A DNA stretch of 51,283 nucleotides, from positions 1-51,283 of the forward strand of contig JACOYL010000011.1 in the NCBI GenBank assembly GCA_016181895.1, given 5' to 3'. Positions 35,098-45,215 of the stretch are shown piece after piece. The translations under genes and the position numbers were made by a program. The notes beneath the pieces were generated by a model. The model had not been told where the DNA came from, did no database searches, and worked only from the letters and a program-made list of their open reading frames with translations. How positions within the stretch are numbered: position 1 is the first letter of the stretch; every line of letters begins with the position of its first letter. The DNA is from Candidatus Pacearchaeota archaeon (GTDB lineage: Archaea; Nanobdellota; Nanobdellia; Pacearchaeales; GW2011-AR1).

Positions 35098-37406
35098 TGG
35101 CGGAAAACAAAAAACCAATAGCATTGAAAGTCGTCGAGGCGTTGCAGGACGACGCTTACAAAGGAATTGCAAGAGTCGACGCTGAAGTGATGAGGTCTTT
35201 GGACATAAGAAGAGGCGACGTTATTTTGATAAAAGGGCATCGGGAAACAGTCGCGATTGTTGACCGTGCCTATCCCGCGGACGTCGGAGAGGGAATAATA
35301 AGAATCGACGGAATAATAAGAAGAAACGTGAAAGTCGGAATCGGAGACGTTGTTTCTGTTTCAAAAGCAGACGTGAGAGAGGCGAAAAAAATAATGATTG
35401 CTCCCGCCCAGAAAAACATAATGGTTCAAATTCACGGGGATCCCGAGGGATTGAAACGCGGATTGCTTGGAAGAGCTGTTACAAAAGGCGACATTGTTGT
35501 TCTCGGCGGAGTTCAAAGAAGAAGGGATTTGTTTTCGGAAATGGGATTCGGCGCGGAATTCGGGGATTTTGAAAATCTTTTTGGAGATTCAATGGGATTT
35601 GGAAATCTTGGCGGCGGCTTGACGCAGATAAAATTCGTCGTCGTGAATTCAAATCCAAGCCAGCCTGTGATAATAACCGAGAATACGGAAGTTACCTTGA
35701 ACCCAAAGGCTGTTGAAATCAGCGACGAAAAAATTCCTGAAATAAATTACGAGGACATCGGGGGTTTGAGTGAGGAAATAAAGAAAATAAGGGAAATGGT
35801 TGAAATTCCTTTGAAACATCCCGAGATTTTTGAGAAGCTTGGAATAGATCCTCCGAAAGGAGTTCTTTTGCATGGGCCTCCTGGAACGGGAAAAACTCTT
35901 TTAGCCAAAGCTGTTGCAAACGAGTCCGAGGCGAATTTTATTTTGCTTAACGGTCCTGAGATAATGTCAAAATATTACGGAGAAAGCGAGAAAAAAATCC
36001 GGGATATTTTCGAGGAAGCCGAGAAAACCGCGCCCGCGATTGTTTTCATTGATGAGATTGATGCAATCGCTCCGAAGCGGGAGGAAACAGTGGGAGAGGT
36101 TGAAAGGCGTGTTGTCTCGCAAATTCTGACGATGATGGACGGGCTGAAATCAAGGGGAAAAGTAATTGTAATCGGCGCAACGAACAGAGTGAATTCTCTT
36201 GACCCCGCATTGAGAAGACCCGGAAGATTCGATAGAGAGATTGCGATTAATGCTCCAGATAAGCAAGGAAGATTAAACATTTTAAAAATTCACACAAGGG
36301 GGATGCCTTTGACGAAAGATGTCAATCTTGAGGAACTTGCTTCCGTGACCCATGGTTTTGTCGGCGCGGATTTGGAATCTTTGACGAAAGAAGCCGCGAT
36401 GAATGTGCTGAGAAAATATTTTCCGCAGATGAAATTCGACGAGGAAGAGCAGATTTCCCAGGAAGTTCTGGAAAAACTTGTTGTCAGGCACGAGGATTTT
36501 ATAACCGCTTTGAAAGTCGTGAGACCTTCAGCCATGAGGGAGGTTTTGGTTGAAACCCCGAACATTTCATGGACAGAAGTCGGAGGTCTGGATTCAATAA
36601 AACAGGAATTAAAGGAAGTTGTCGAATGGCCGATGAAATATCCGCAAAGTTTTGAGAGAATGGGCATAAGGCCTTCAAGAGGGGTTTTGCTTTACGGGCC
36701 TCCTGGAACGGGAAAAACTTTGCTTGCAAAAGCTGTTGCGAAAGAATCAGAGGCGAATTTCATACAGATTAAAGGTCCAAGCCTTTTGAGCATGTGGGTT
36801 GGAAAATCAGAAGAGGGAGTAAGGAAAATTTTCGAGAGAGCAAGACAGGTTGCTCCGTGCATAATTTTCTTCGACGAGATTGATTCCCTTGCGGGAAAAA
36901 GGGGGATTGACGCCGGATCAAAAGTCACAGAGAGAGTTTTGAACCAGCTGCTTGCGGAAATGGACGGCTTGGAAGATTTGAAAGATGTTCTTGTAATCGG
37001 AGCGACAAATCGTCCGGACATGCTGGACCCTGCTGTTCTAAGACCCGGAAGATTTGACAAAATACTCTTGGTTAATGCTCCGGAAGAAGACGGAAGACTG
37101 AACATACTGAACATTCACACGAAGAAAATGCCCCTTGCAAAAGACGTCAATTTGAAGGATTGGGCAAAGAGAACAATTGGATACACAGGCGCCGATTTGG
37201 AATCCCTTGCCAGAGAGGCGGCGATTTTGTCTTTGAGGGAATCGATTGAAGCAAAGCAAGTGATGAAGAAACATTTCGAGGAAGCTTTCAAGAAAGTAAA
37301 ACCGAGCGTAAGCAAGCCGACGATAGAAGTCTACAAAAAGATAGAGGAGAATTTGTTGAAGCAGGTGAAATCCCCGGTTTCAAGCGGAACAGGATATTTG
37401 GGATGA
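35097..37406 (+). CDS. Cdc48/VAT AAA+ ATPase
   Basis: N-domain plus two AAA modules: [17 protein letters not shown] and [40 protein letters not shown]. Confidence 0.96.
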   Translation: MAENKKPIALKVVEALQDDAYKGIARVDAEVMRSLDIRRGDVILIKGHRETVAIVDRAYPADVGEGIIRIDGIIRRNVKVGIGDVVSVSKADVREAKKIMIAPAQKNIMVQIHGDPEGLKRGLLGRAVTKGDIVVLGGVQRRRDLFSEMGFGAEFGDFENLFGDSMGFGNLGGGLTQIKFVVVNSNPSQPVIITENTEVTLNPKAVEISDEKIPEINYEDIGGLSEEIKKIREMVEIPLKHPEIFEKLGIDPPKGVLLHGPPGTGKTLLAKAVANESEANFILLNGPEIMSKYYGESEKKIRDIFEEAEKTAPAIVFIDEIDAIAPKREETVGEVERRVVSQILTMMDGLKSRGKVIVIGATNRVNSLDPALRRPGRFDREIAINAPDKQGRLNILKIHTRGMPLTKDVNLEELASVTHGFVGADLESLTKEAAMNVLRKYFPQMKFDEEEQISQEVLEKLVVRHEDFITALKVVRPSAMREVLVETPNISWTEVGGLDSIKQELKEVVEWPMKYPQSFERMGIRPSRGVLLYGPPGTGKTLLAKAVAKESEANFIQIKGPSLLSMWVGKSEEGVRKIFERARQVAPCIIFFDEIDSLAGKRGIDAGSKVTERVLNQLLAEMDGLEDLKDVLVIGATNRPDMLDPAVLRPGRFDKILLVNAPEEDGRLNILNIHTKKMPLAKDVNLKDWAKRTIGYTGADLESLAREAAILSLRESIEAKQVMKKHFEEAFKKVKPSVSKPTIEVYKKIEENLLKQVKSPVSSGTGYLG

Positions 37407-37454
37407 TTTGAATTCTGAATAGATTTAAAAACAGATATTTTGTGGGGTTTTAAA

Positions 37455-37700
37455 ATGGACGAAAAAATAAATGCAAAACTTGAAGAATTGCTCGGTTCAA
37501 CAGATGCAAAAAGAATAATCACTATTTGCAGTATTGACAAGAAAATAAAAATAAACGGAACTGATGAATATTGGTTTGGTAGGGATGAAAATCAGGAGAT
37601 TTATGACACCATTATTAAAAAATATCACGGCAGAATCTCAGATAGCTATTGTTCCAAGCATTTTAAAGCAGTTTTATCTGAACACGGTTTTGAAGTTTAA
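37455..37700 (+). CDS. Hypothetical protein
   Basis: 81-aa ORF from ATG 37455, downstream of a TTTAAAAA box. Confidence 0.55.
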   Translation: MDEKINAKLEELLGSTDAKRIITICSIDKKIKINGTDEYWFGRDENQEIYDTIIKKYHGRISDSYCSKHFKAVLSEHGFEV

Positions 37701-38585
37701 TCATTCCGTCGTCACGATGATTCCGTTTTTCTCGACGAGAATCGTGTGTTCCGTTTGAGCCACAAGAGAATTTGAACTTTCTATTAATTCAGCGTAACTG
37801 TGGAGATTTCCGTTTTCTTCAAGTTGCTTCAAACCAATCAAAGCCTTTGTCCCGAATTTTTTCACGAGCCAGCGCGAGCAGAAAGGAAGCGTTTGATATT
37901 CTTTGATTATGAATTCCAAGACTTCCCTTGCTATCAGACTTCTTACATTTCTTTCATTCTCCAAGCGAAAAATTCCAGAGGGTTTTCCGTCGTGAACGCT
38001 TCCAATTCCCGTTGTTGCGAAAGGCTCTATCGCATAAAGCCCTTCTTCAATCAAAATCATGCTTTTATTGTCGTGATTTGGAATTGAAACCCTTGAATGC
38101 AAAATCCAGCGGTCAATTCCGTGTCCCGAGAGATTTGTTATGGGATTCAGATTTAGTAATTCCATCTCTCTAGAAATTGCCTTTCCGATTTCTTTTAATT
38201 GAACATTTTTCTTGATTGTTTTTATCGCGGCTTCCAGAGCCTTTTCGCTTGCACGGATTATTTTTTTGTTTTCCTCCAAATCCTCAAGGTCAATCGAGAA
38301 GGCGGTGTCTGCAATCCAGCCGTCTATATGCACGCCGAAATCAATTTTTAAAATTCCGCGTGCAATCCGAGAATCATTGTAAGAAGGAGTCGCATGCGCA
38401 GCAGTGCTGTCAATGCTCAAACAAGTCGGGAATGCGGGTTTTCCCTGCAATCCAAGGATTTTTTCCTCCATTCTATTCGCAATTTCAATCAGAGGCATAT
38501 TTTTTTTTATAAATTCCCGAGCGTACTCCCGAACTTCAGACGCTATTTTTCCGGCTTTGAGGATTTTTTCTTTGTCTATTTCCAT
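37701..38585 (-). CDS. map: Methionine aminopeptidase (type II-like)
   Basis: PAFPTCLSIDSTAAHATP, LKIDFGVHIDGWIADTAF, NLSGHGIDRW, YAIEPFATTG. Confidence 0.93.
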   Translation of the reverse strand: MEIDKEKILKAGKIASEVREYAREFIKKNMPLIEIANRMEEKILGLQGKPAFPTCLSIDSTAAHATPSYNDSRIARGILKIDFGVHIDGWIADTAFSIDLEDLEENKKIIRASEKALEAAIKTIKKNVQLKEIGKAISREMELLNLNPITNLSGHGIDRWILHSRVSIPNHDNKSMILIEEGLYAIEPFATTGIGSVHDGKPSGIFRLENERNVRSLIAREVLEFIIKEYQTLPFCSRWLVKKFGTKALIGLKQLEENGNLHSYAELIESSNSLVAQTEHTILVEKNGIIVTTE

Positions 38586-38670
38586 TTTAAAAATTACATT
38601 AAGGTTATCTTTACCCTTAGCAGAAAAAATGACTATTATTAAAGGTTATCTTGCTCTTTATGTTATTTGG

Positions 38671-41643
38671 TTAGAGAATAATATTAGAAATCACAATATT
38701 AAAATTGCCGCTTGTTCCGGTTAGTTCAATAGTTCCTCTTTGATTTTCTAACAAAGTATTATTCTTTATCACGTTATTTTTACCTTCCATCCCTATTCCC
38801 CCACCAACATAAATTCCATATGCACCATTTTTTTCAATGATATTATTTTCTACGATATTATTAGAAGCCATATTCAAATCAATTCCAAGATTTTTATTAT
38901 TTTTGATATGATTATTTATTAAAATATTGTTGTTTGAATTAAATACATGAATCCCATCTTCATTCCCATTTTCAATGCTATTATCTTGAATTAAGTTATT
39001 ATCAGAACCATCTAGTTCAATTTCTCCAAATCCATAATCATAAGAATTCCCTGAAATGTTATTTTTATATATTTTATTTTCCCCTCCTCTAAAAAGATAA
39101 ATTCCTTGGTGCCGATTATTATTAATTGTGTTATTTTTTATAATATTCCCAGAAGATTGGTAACTCTCAATACCCTCTGCAAAATTAAGGATTTTACCAT
39201 TTTTAATAATTGTACTCCCGAATGTAGGGATATAAATCCCTTTCTCACTACCATTTCCAAAGAGAATATGTCCATTTAGGTCCAAAATTACATTATTTGC
39301 TTCTATCACAAAACAGGTTTTAGATGTTGAAATATCATTTTGTAATTTATAAAATCCGCCTTCAATATTTAAAGATCCGCAATCATATAATAGAATTTCG
39401 TCAATTTCGAATTCTTTTATTTTCTTAAGATCATTTAGAGAATTAAACATAATTTTATTTTTGGATAAAGTGTATAGAATATCATTTATATATAAACTTC
39501 TTTTAATAGAAAAACTTTTACTAAAAGAAATATTTTCCTCATCTTCATAATGGGATATTATCCCATTTAATTTAAATCCCTTTTCAAGCGTTAATTCGTA
39601 AACATACGCTCCTTGGAAATTTTGGTCCTGTGAAACAAGATTAATCGGCAAAACAAGAAGATTTTTTTCTTTGTCAAACAAGAATGCTTTATGGTCATTT
39701 AGAACTTCTGACTCTGTTCCTCTTTCTCCAATAATGATATCATAAATTTCTTTAGGATTTTTTACATCACTAACATCAAAAAGAGCCATTTTAATTCCTT
39801 GGAATCTCCCGTTTTCATCAGCCTCTTTTCCAATTCCAATAACATGATTTTCATCATAAGGGTGAAGATAATTTGAATAACCTGGGATTTTAAGTTCTCC
39901 CGTTACCTTCGGATTTTCAGGAATTGACAAATCAACTACAAAAAAAGGATCAGTCTGCCTAAATGTAACTAAATATCCTTTATCCATTAAAAATCTTACA
40001 GAATATATCTTCTCTCCTTCAGCCAAATCTTCAACACTTCCGACAATATCTAAACCTTCATTTAAAACATAAATGTGATTTAAATTTTCTCCCGTCCATC
40101 TTCCAGTAGTTGTCGCAATTCTAAAATATCCACCATATTCATCCATGGAAAATTGGTTTAAAATATGCCCGTTTACTTCCCCCACAGTTTTATATTTAAT
40201 ATCCAATTCATTGAGGTTAATTTTATGGATAACTGTTTTTTCACTCTCTTTTGAAAGTTTTTTATCAAATTCTACCAATTTATTCATAAACTCTTCATCA
40301 AATTTCGCTTTTTCATTTCCTGTTAAAGAATTTGAATAATTTTCAACTATTTCTTCGACACCCCTCATTTTTTCATAAATTGGTTCATCAGAATTTATAA
40401 TATTTTTTATTGCTTCACTTTCCGAAGAAGGAAGCAAAGGAATAAGTACCTCTTCCACAAATCTTTCAAAATATTCTTTCGTGCTTATGCTTTTAGTATA
40501 AGTTAAATAAATATTCTCGGGTGAAACATAAATATTGCTCGTGCTCCCAATAAGATAAACTTTATTTTCAAATTTATTTTCTTTGATGTTTATGGAAGTT
40601 ATGGAAGTGAAAACATAGCTTTTGTCAGGGAAATCAAAATAATAAATTTCATTTGGACTAACTGCATTTTCAATTCCATTTATTGTATAAATTGGCGGAA
40701 CAGGATTATCAATTTCAACGGTTTTCGAAGAAATAACATAAACATAATCTTTTATCATTCTTGAATCGAGATAATTTCCTTCAATGGATATATTATTCTC
40801 TAAAACAGGATTTTTTTTATCGGCAACATCATAAATTAGAACACTTGTTTTTCCATCTATTACGAAAACAATTAATCTATTATCATTTATTAAAATTTTA
40901 TTTATTCCATTTAATTCAATTTCACTTAAAATTTTTGAATTTTCGGCAGGATATGCATCAACTATGATAACTTTATTTCCACTTATTGTGTAAATATATT
41001 TTCCGTCACTTTTAATTATGTCTGCTTCATCAACGCCTTCCACTTGGATGTTTGTTTTTGAGAAATCTACTGTTTTTTCGTTAGATACTCCTGAAGTGTA
41101 TGAACTTCCTGAAAAAGTACCTGCAACAGCAACTCCCCTAATGGGTATGTTACTATTGTAAGTTCCCATCAAACTTTCTGCAGAGTTTTCCCTCAGAAAA
41201 TTTTTAATCTCATCAAGAGAATTAAATTTTTTAACTTGGTCTTTCTCGATTGTTTGAGGATAAAGAAATAATACGCTTAAAATCACCAATAGTGATGCAA
41301 TAATTATCAGAGGAAGAATCATTTTTAGTTTATTTTCCAAATAAACCGACTTCTTGTGGGTGATGATTAATGTTTTGTTTATAGCTTTGTAAATATGAAC
41401 TTTGTTTCCTTTTGGACTCCAATAAAAATCCTTAATATCTACTAATTTTGCTTTTACTAATTTTTGAAGGTTATAATGGACGGTGGACAATGCCATATCT
41501 AAACGTTCTGAGATTTCTGTTTCAGTCGCTTCTTTTTCTTTTAAAAAATCAAGCATCTTTCTGCAAGTTTTATTACTCATAATCTCTGCTATGTCTTTTG
41601 CTTTATCTTCTCCAAAATCAATTAAATCGAATTTTTTAGTCAT
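38671..41643 (-). CDS. HTH-TM-beta-propeller-beta-helix fusion protein
   Basis: ArsR-like wHTH at the N-terminus, TM LPLIIIASLLVILSVLFLYP, propeller-like repeats (secreted beta-propeller type), C-terminal NosD-like N-rich parallel beta-helix. Confidence 0.8.
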   Translation of the reverse strand: MTKKFDLIDFGEDKAKDIAEIMSNKTCRKMLDFLKEKEATETEISERLDMALSTVHYNLQKLVKAKLVDIKDFYWSPKGNKVHIYKAINKTLIITHKKSVYLENKLKMILPLIIIASLLVILSVLFLYPQTIEKDQVKKFNSLDEIKNFLRENSAESLMGTYNSNIPIRGVAVAGTFSGSSYTSGVSNEKTVDFSKTNIQVEGVDEADIIKSDGKYIYTISGNKVIIVDAYPAENSKILSEIELNGINKILINDNRLIVFVIDGKTSVLIYDVADKKNPVLENNISIEGNYLDSRMIKDYVYVISSKTVEIDNPVPPIYTINGIENAVSPNEIYYFDFPDKSYVFTSITSINIKENKFENKVYLIGSTSNIYVSPENIYLTYTKSISTKEYFERFVEEVLIPLLPSSESEAIKNIINSDEPIYEKMRGVEEIVENYSNSLTGNEKAKFDEEFMNKLVEFDKKLSKESEKTVIHKINLNELDIKYKTVGEVNGHILNQFSMDEYGGYFRIATTTGRWTGENLNHIYVLNEGLDIVGSVEDLAEGEKIYSVRFLMDKGYLVTFRQTDPFFVVDLSIPENPKVTGELKIPGYSNYLHPYDENHVIGIGKEADENGRFQGIKMALFDVSDVKNPKEIYDIIIGERGTESEVLNDHKAFLFDKEKNLLVLPINLVSQDQNFQGAYVYELTLEKGFKLNGIISHYEDEENISFSKSFSIKRSLYINDILYTLSKNKIMFNSLNDLKKIKEFEIDEILLYDCGSLNIEGGFYKLQNDISTSKTCFVIEANNVILDLNGHILFGNGSEKGIYIPTFGSTIIKNGKILNFAEGIESYQSSGNIIKNNTINNNRHQGIYLFRGGENKIYKNNISGNSYDYGFGEIELDGSDNNLIQDNSIENGNEDGIHVFNSNNNILINNHIKNNKNLGIDLNMASNNIVENNIIEKNGAYGIYVGGGIGMEGKNNVIKNNTLLENQRGTIELTGTSGNFNIVISNIIL

Positions 41644-41787
41644 AAATTATTCTAAGAAAAATGGTATATAAATACTTTTTAAGCTTCAACTTGAATTGAA
41701 ACTATCTTTTTATATTTAAAAACTTCTTTATTTATTTTAGAATTTTTGCAAGACAAGATTTAAATAGTATTTGGTGAAGGGAAAGTT

Positions 41788-42135
41788 ATGGATGAAAAAG
41801 ACGAAATTGAAATTGGAAGAAGCCTTTTGAGAGATTATTTTAGAACATTAACAGGGATTTATGCTTTAACTTTATACGATAAAAAAACCGAACATTACAA
41901 GAGATTAGAAACATTGTCCCGTACTGGCTTAAAAAACATAAGTGAAAATAAAGAAGGAAGGAAAATGGCAGAAGCGCATTTTGAATGTGCAGTTTCAGAC
42001 GAGGAATTATCCAAACTTGAAAAAACAATATCTCTTTTAGAAGAAGGCAAAATAAGCGGAAAGGAAATAATAGATATACAGGAAAGGGCGATTAAAATTG
42101 GAAATGCGGCGAATTTAAAGAGATATCTTAGTTAA
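41788..42135 (+). CDS. Hypothetical helical protein
   Basis: 115-aa ORF. Confidence 0.55.
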   Translation: MDEKDEIEIGRSLLRDYFRTLTGIYALTLYDKKTEHYKRLETLSRTGLKNISENKEGRKMAEAHFECAVSDEELSKLEKTISLLEEGKISGKEIIDIQERAIKIGNAANLKRYLS

Positions 42136-42680
42136 CTTTTTTCCCTCAATCTTCGATTTTTCGGAATGAAGTTGGAGATTTTTTCTTCGGATGCTTTTCC
42201 GGTTCCAAGAAATTCACCTTTGTATTTTATTATGACGAAACCTTTTGGTTTTTCCATCCCACCGCCAATTCCCCGACCGCCCACCCCTAAAGAATTTTTA
42301 ATCTCAGAACCAACTGTAATATTTTTATTAACATCTTCAAATAAAATTTCACTTCCTTTCATCCATTGTTCAAGAAGTTTTTCATCAATTTCTATTGTGT
42401 TTTTCTTTATTTGTTTTCCGAGAATTTGCGTTCCCTCAATGCTTAATCTTATTTCTCCGTTTTCCTCGATTTTCGCAAAATAAATTCCAATTCTCTCTAT
42501 GAAAGTCGCTACTTCCAATCTCTTTATTTCTTTTTCATCAAGACTTCCAGAATAAAGGAACAATCTTTCGTTTCCGCGCATTACAATTTTTCCCGGAATG
42601 GAATCCACGCCAAATTGTTCATTGAGTTTTTTTTCAATTTCCTTTTTCTCTTGTAAGTTTAGGATTTTTAGAGGGGTCAT
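42132..42680 (-). CDS. PUA-like RNA-binding protein with in-frame repeat insertion
   Basis: C-terminal GFVIIKYKGEFLGTGKASEEKISNFIPKNRRLR; start likely MTPLKIL at 42680. Confidence 0.7.
   Translation of the reverse strand: MTPLKILNLQEKKEIEKKLNEQFGVDSIPGKIVMRGNERLFLYSGSLDEKEIKRLEVATFIERIGIYFAKIEENGEIRLSIEGTQILGKQIKKNTIEIDEKLLEQWMKGSEILFEDVNKNITVGSEIKNSLGVGGRGIGGGMEKPKGFVIIKYKGEFLGTGKASEEKISNFIPKNRRLREKS
42256..42336. repeat. Dispersed repeat locus E6, inside a CDS
   Basis: CCAATTCCCCGACCGCCCACCCCTAAAGAATTTTTAATC…TTTTTATTAACATC. Confidence 0.7.
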
Positions 42681-42681
42681 T

Positions 42682-43101
42682 TTATTTTTTTGAATTTTCA
42701 ATAAGCCAAGAAGAAGATTGTATCTTCTCCCCCAATCCATCTATTATTTTAATTTTATGCTTATTGCAAATTTTCAATTCTGGAATATTTCCCGTATTTC
42801 TGTCCCCGCCTTTTGCAAATATATTTGGTTTCAGGAATTTCAGTGATTTACACACGGTTTTGTCTTTGTCTATTGACATAAAAACATCGTCGACGACTTT
42901 CAAGGATTTCACAATTTTTGCCCTTTCATTCTGTGACATGAATACCCTTCCTTTTTTCAATGCAGCCTGTTCATCATTGTTTATAATAACAATCAGTTTG
43001 TCCCCTAGAGCCTTTGCTTTTTCCAAATATTCTATATGCCCTATATGGAGCGGGTCAAAATATCCAGAAGCCGCGACGATTATCTTCTTTTTTTGTTTCA
43101 T
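42682..43101 (-). CDS. Cytidylyltransferase-like nucleotidyltransferase
   Basis: SGYFDPLHIGHIEYLEKAKALGD, KGRVFMSQNERAKIVKSL; likely start MKQKKKIIV. Confidence 0.8.
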   Translation of the reverse strand: MKQKKKIIVAASGYFDPLHIGHIEYLEKAKALGDKLIVIINNDEQAALKKGRVFMSQNERAKIVKSLKVVDDVFMSIDKDKTVCKSLKFLKPNIFAKGGDRNTGNIPELKICNKHKIKIIDGLGEKIQSSSWLIENSKK

Positions 43102-43399
43102 TTTTTCTTTTTCCGAGAGGATTTTCAGGGAATTCATTTTTCTTCTTCCTGCAGAAATTCAAAAATTTTTTTTGTTTATGACTATTTAAGGAAACATGCA
43201 TTTCTCCTGTTGAAGGTTTTACATTCAGGAATCCGAGATTTATCAGTTCTTTTATTGCATTTTTATGTTCCTTCGTTCCCCTTAAATGGTCAGGCAGGGA
43301 TTTTTGCAAATTTCTAACTTCTGTATGTCTCCCTCCCCAAATATTCAAATTAACCAATTTTCTAAGAAATCTTTTCATAATCGCCTTTTCCAAATCCAT
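43055..43399 (-). CDS. Hypothetical protein
   Basis: 114-aa ORF overlapping the downstream gene start. Confidence 0.5.
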   Translation of the reverse strand: MDLEKAIMKRFLRKLVNLNIWGGRHTEVRNLQKSLPDHLRGTKEHKNAIKELINLGFLNVKPSTGEMHVSLNSHKQKKFLNFCRKKKNEFPENPLGKRKNETKKEDNRRGFWIF

Positions 43400-43525
43400 A
43401 ACAAAATGATAATTTATTCGTATTAAAATCTTATTATTTCTAATAAAACACTAATGTTCCAAAAAAGAAACGTTTATAAATATTAAATATTTAACATTAT
43501 TGCTTTAACTGGCAGAAAAATAAAA

Positions 43526-43822
43526 ATGGAAACTTTGTTCAGAAATGCTTTGGGAGACACGCCGAAGATAAGAGTGTTGGAATTTTTAATAGAAGGGCGG
43601 GAATTGGATTATAGCATAACAGACATTGCAGAAGGCTCTGAAATTGGGAGGACAACTTTATTCAGGATATGGGGCGATTTGGTAAAAAACAAGATTATTG
43701 TTCCGACAAGAGAAATCGGCAATGCAAAACTTTTCAGATTGAATACAAGTGATAATTTCGTGAAAAAGTTGGTTGAAATTTTTGATGAAGTGATTATGAG
43801 CAAGAAAAAAGTGGTTGTTTAG
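43526..43822 (+). CDS. Winged-helix transcriptional regulator
   Basis: PKIRVLEFLIEGRELDYSITDIAEGSEIGRTTLFRIWGDLVKNKIIVPTRE. Confidence 0.75.
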   Translation: METLFRNALGDTPKIRVLEFLIEGRELDYSITDIAEGSEIGRTTLFRIWGDLVKNKIIVPTREIGNAKLFRLNTSDNFVKKLVEIFDEVIMSKKKVVV

Positions 43823-43965
43823 ATTTTTGGGATTTCATTTTAATTTTGAATATTTTTCTTTATCTTATAAAAAATAACAATTGGAATGTAAAAGTTAATC
43901 CTGCTGCAATAGAATCTGCTAAAATTAACAAAATTTCTATTATTACATCTCATTTATCCGTTCTT

Positions 43966-45165
43966 TCATTTCTCTTTCCTCATCTTAGCAATAAAAAATC
44001 CCTCTGTGTTTGTTATATGCGGATAAATGCGGCAGGATTTTTCAACTTCTTTATTATAGTTCCCACCCGCCCACCCAAGAATACCATGGGTGCATTTAAC
44101 AGGTAAAATGATTTTCTCTATTTTAATCTTGCCGCTAAATTTATTTAACACATAATTCAAAACTCCCTCGTTTTCTTCGGGTGCATGAGTGCAAGTGCTG
44201 TAAACAATTTCCCCTTTTGGTTTAAGGATTTCAATTGCGGCTTCCAAAAGTTTTTTCTGCAGTTTTGAAAGGCTTTTTATGGTATTTATGTTCCACATTA
44301 ACAATGTTTTTGGAGAACTTTTTATAGTTCCTTCGCCGGAACAGGGGGCGTCGACGAGAATTTTGTCGAACTTGAAATCTTTTTTCTTTAATCTTTCGCA
44401 TAAAGTCACGCCGTCCTTTCTTGTAATTATAGTATTCGTAATTCCGCAGCGCTCGAGATTTGAGGCTAGAATTTTTATCCTGTCAAGTTTTATTTCATTT
44501 GCAATCAAAACCCCAAGATTTTTCATCATCGACGCCATTTGTGTTGTTTTTGAGCCTGGAGAGGCGCACAAATCAAGAACAAGTTCATTTGGTTTTGGAT
44601 TCAAAACCAATGCTGGAAGCATGCTCGCAATTTCCTGGATGTAATAATATCCCAACAAATGTTCAAGGCTTCTGCCGAGTTCGCCGGGTTCCAAATCTGT
44701 GATTTCGCCCCGCCGACCAATCCCCCGACCAACTCGCAACCCCGCTCGTTTTTGAATTGATAAATTTCTCTCGCGAAGTTGTTCGCCCACCCCTAAAGAA
44801 TTGCTAATAGAACCTCTTTCTTCAAATTTAGTTTTAACACCATAATTCCTATATCCTTTAAGTTTTTTGTTATTAGAATTATTATTTTTATTCTCGATAA
44901 CATTTTCACTGACATTATTTTTGCCGATAATTTTTCCCTCTATCACAAAAATCTCTGGATTTTCCTTGAATGGCTGTTTTATAATCCAAGACTTTTCTTC
45001 AAGCCTTTTTTTTAAATCAGAAACCGAGATTTTCAAAGTGTTTACTCTTATGGAGCGAAGTTCCGGCGTTTCGACGGATTTTTTGTATCTGCCGAAATTT
45101 TCTTTTCCCAAAAGTTCTTTCATTCTTTCAACGAAAAGCGGCTTCATTTCGTAATTGTGTTTCAT
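43966..45165 (-). CDS. NSUN-type RNA m5C methyltransferase with repeat-derived insertion
   Basis: EHLLGYYYIQEIASMLPALVL, LDLCASPGSKTTQMA, DAPCSGEGT, YSTCTHAPEENE. Confidence 0.9.
   Translation of the reverse strand: MKHNYEMKPLFVERMKELLGKENFGRYKKSVETPELRSIRVNTLKISVSDLKKRLEEKSWIIKQPFKENPEIFVIEGKIIGKNNVSENVIENKNNNSNNKKLKGYRNYGVKTKFEERGSISNSLGVGEQLRERNLSIQKRAGLRVGRGIGRRGEITDLEPGELGRSLEHLLGYYYIQEIASMLPALVLNPKPNELVLDLCASPGSKTTQMASMMKNLGVLIANEIKLDRIKILASNLERCGITNTIITRKDGVTLCERLKKKDFKFDKILVDAPCSGEGTIKSSPKTLLMWNINTIKSLSKLQKKLLEAAIEILKPKGEIVYSTCTHAPEENEGVLNYVLNKFSGKIKIEKIILPVKCTHGILGWAGGNYNKEVEKSCRIYPHITNTEGFFIAKMRKEK
44706..44925. repeat. Dispersed repeat locus E8, inside a CDS
   Basis: CCAATCCCCCGACCAACTCGCAACCCCGCTCG…CTCTCGCGAAGTTGTTCGCCCACCCCTAAAGAATTGCTAAT. 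Confidence 0.7.
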
Positions 45166-45215
45166 TTTAGTTTTAAACGGAGAACCTTTATAAATTATTT
45201 TTCCTTTTTTCTTTT

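Noticed and set aside
44062-44075. CCCACCCGCCCACC in the NSUN C-terminus, identical to 31939-31952
   Set aside because: It encodes GWAGG in a position where homologues normally have residues of the same length, so no insertion is needed; the 14-mer match may be chance.
4258-44925. Possible CRISPR array from the repeated C-rich blocks
   Set aside because: Copies are scattered over 40 kb, variable, and lack regular spacers; no cas genes seen.
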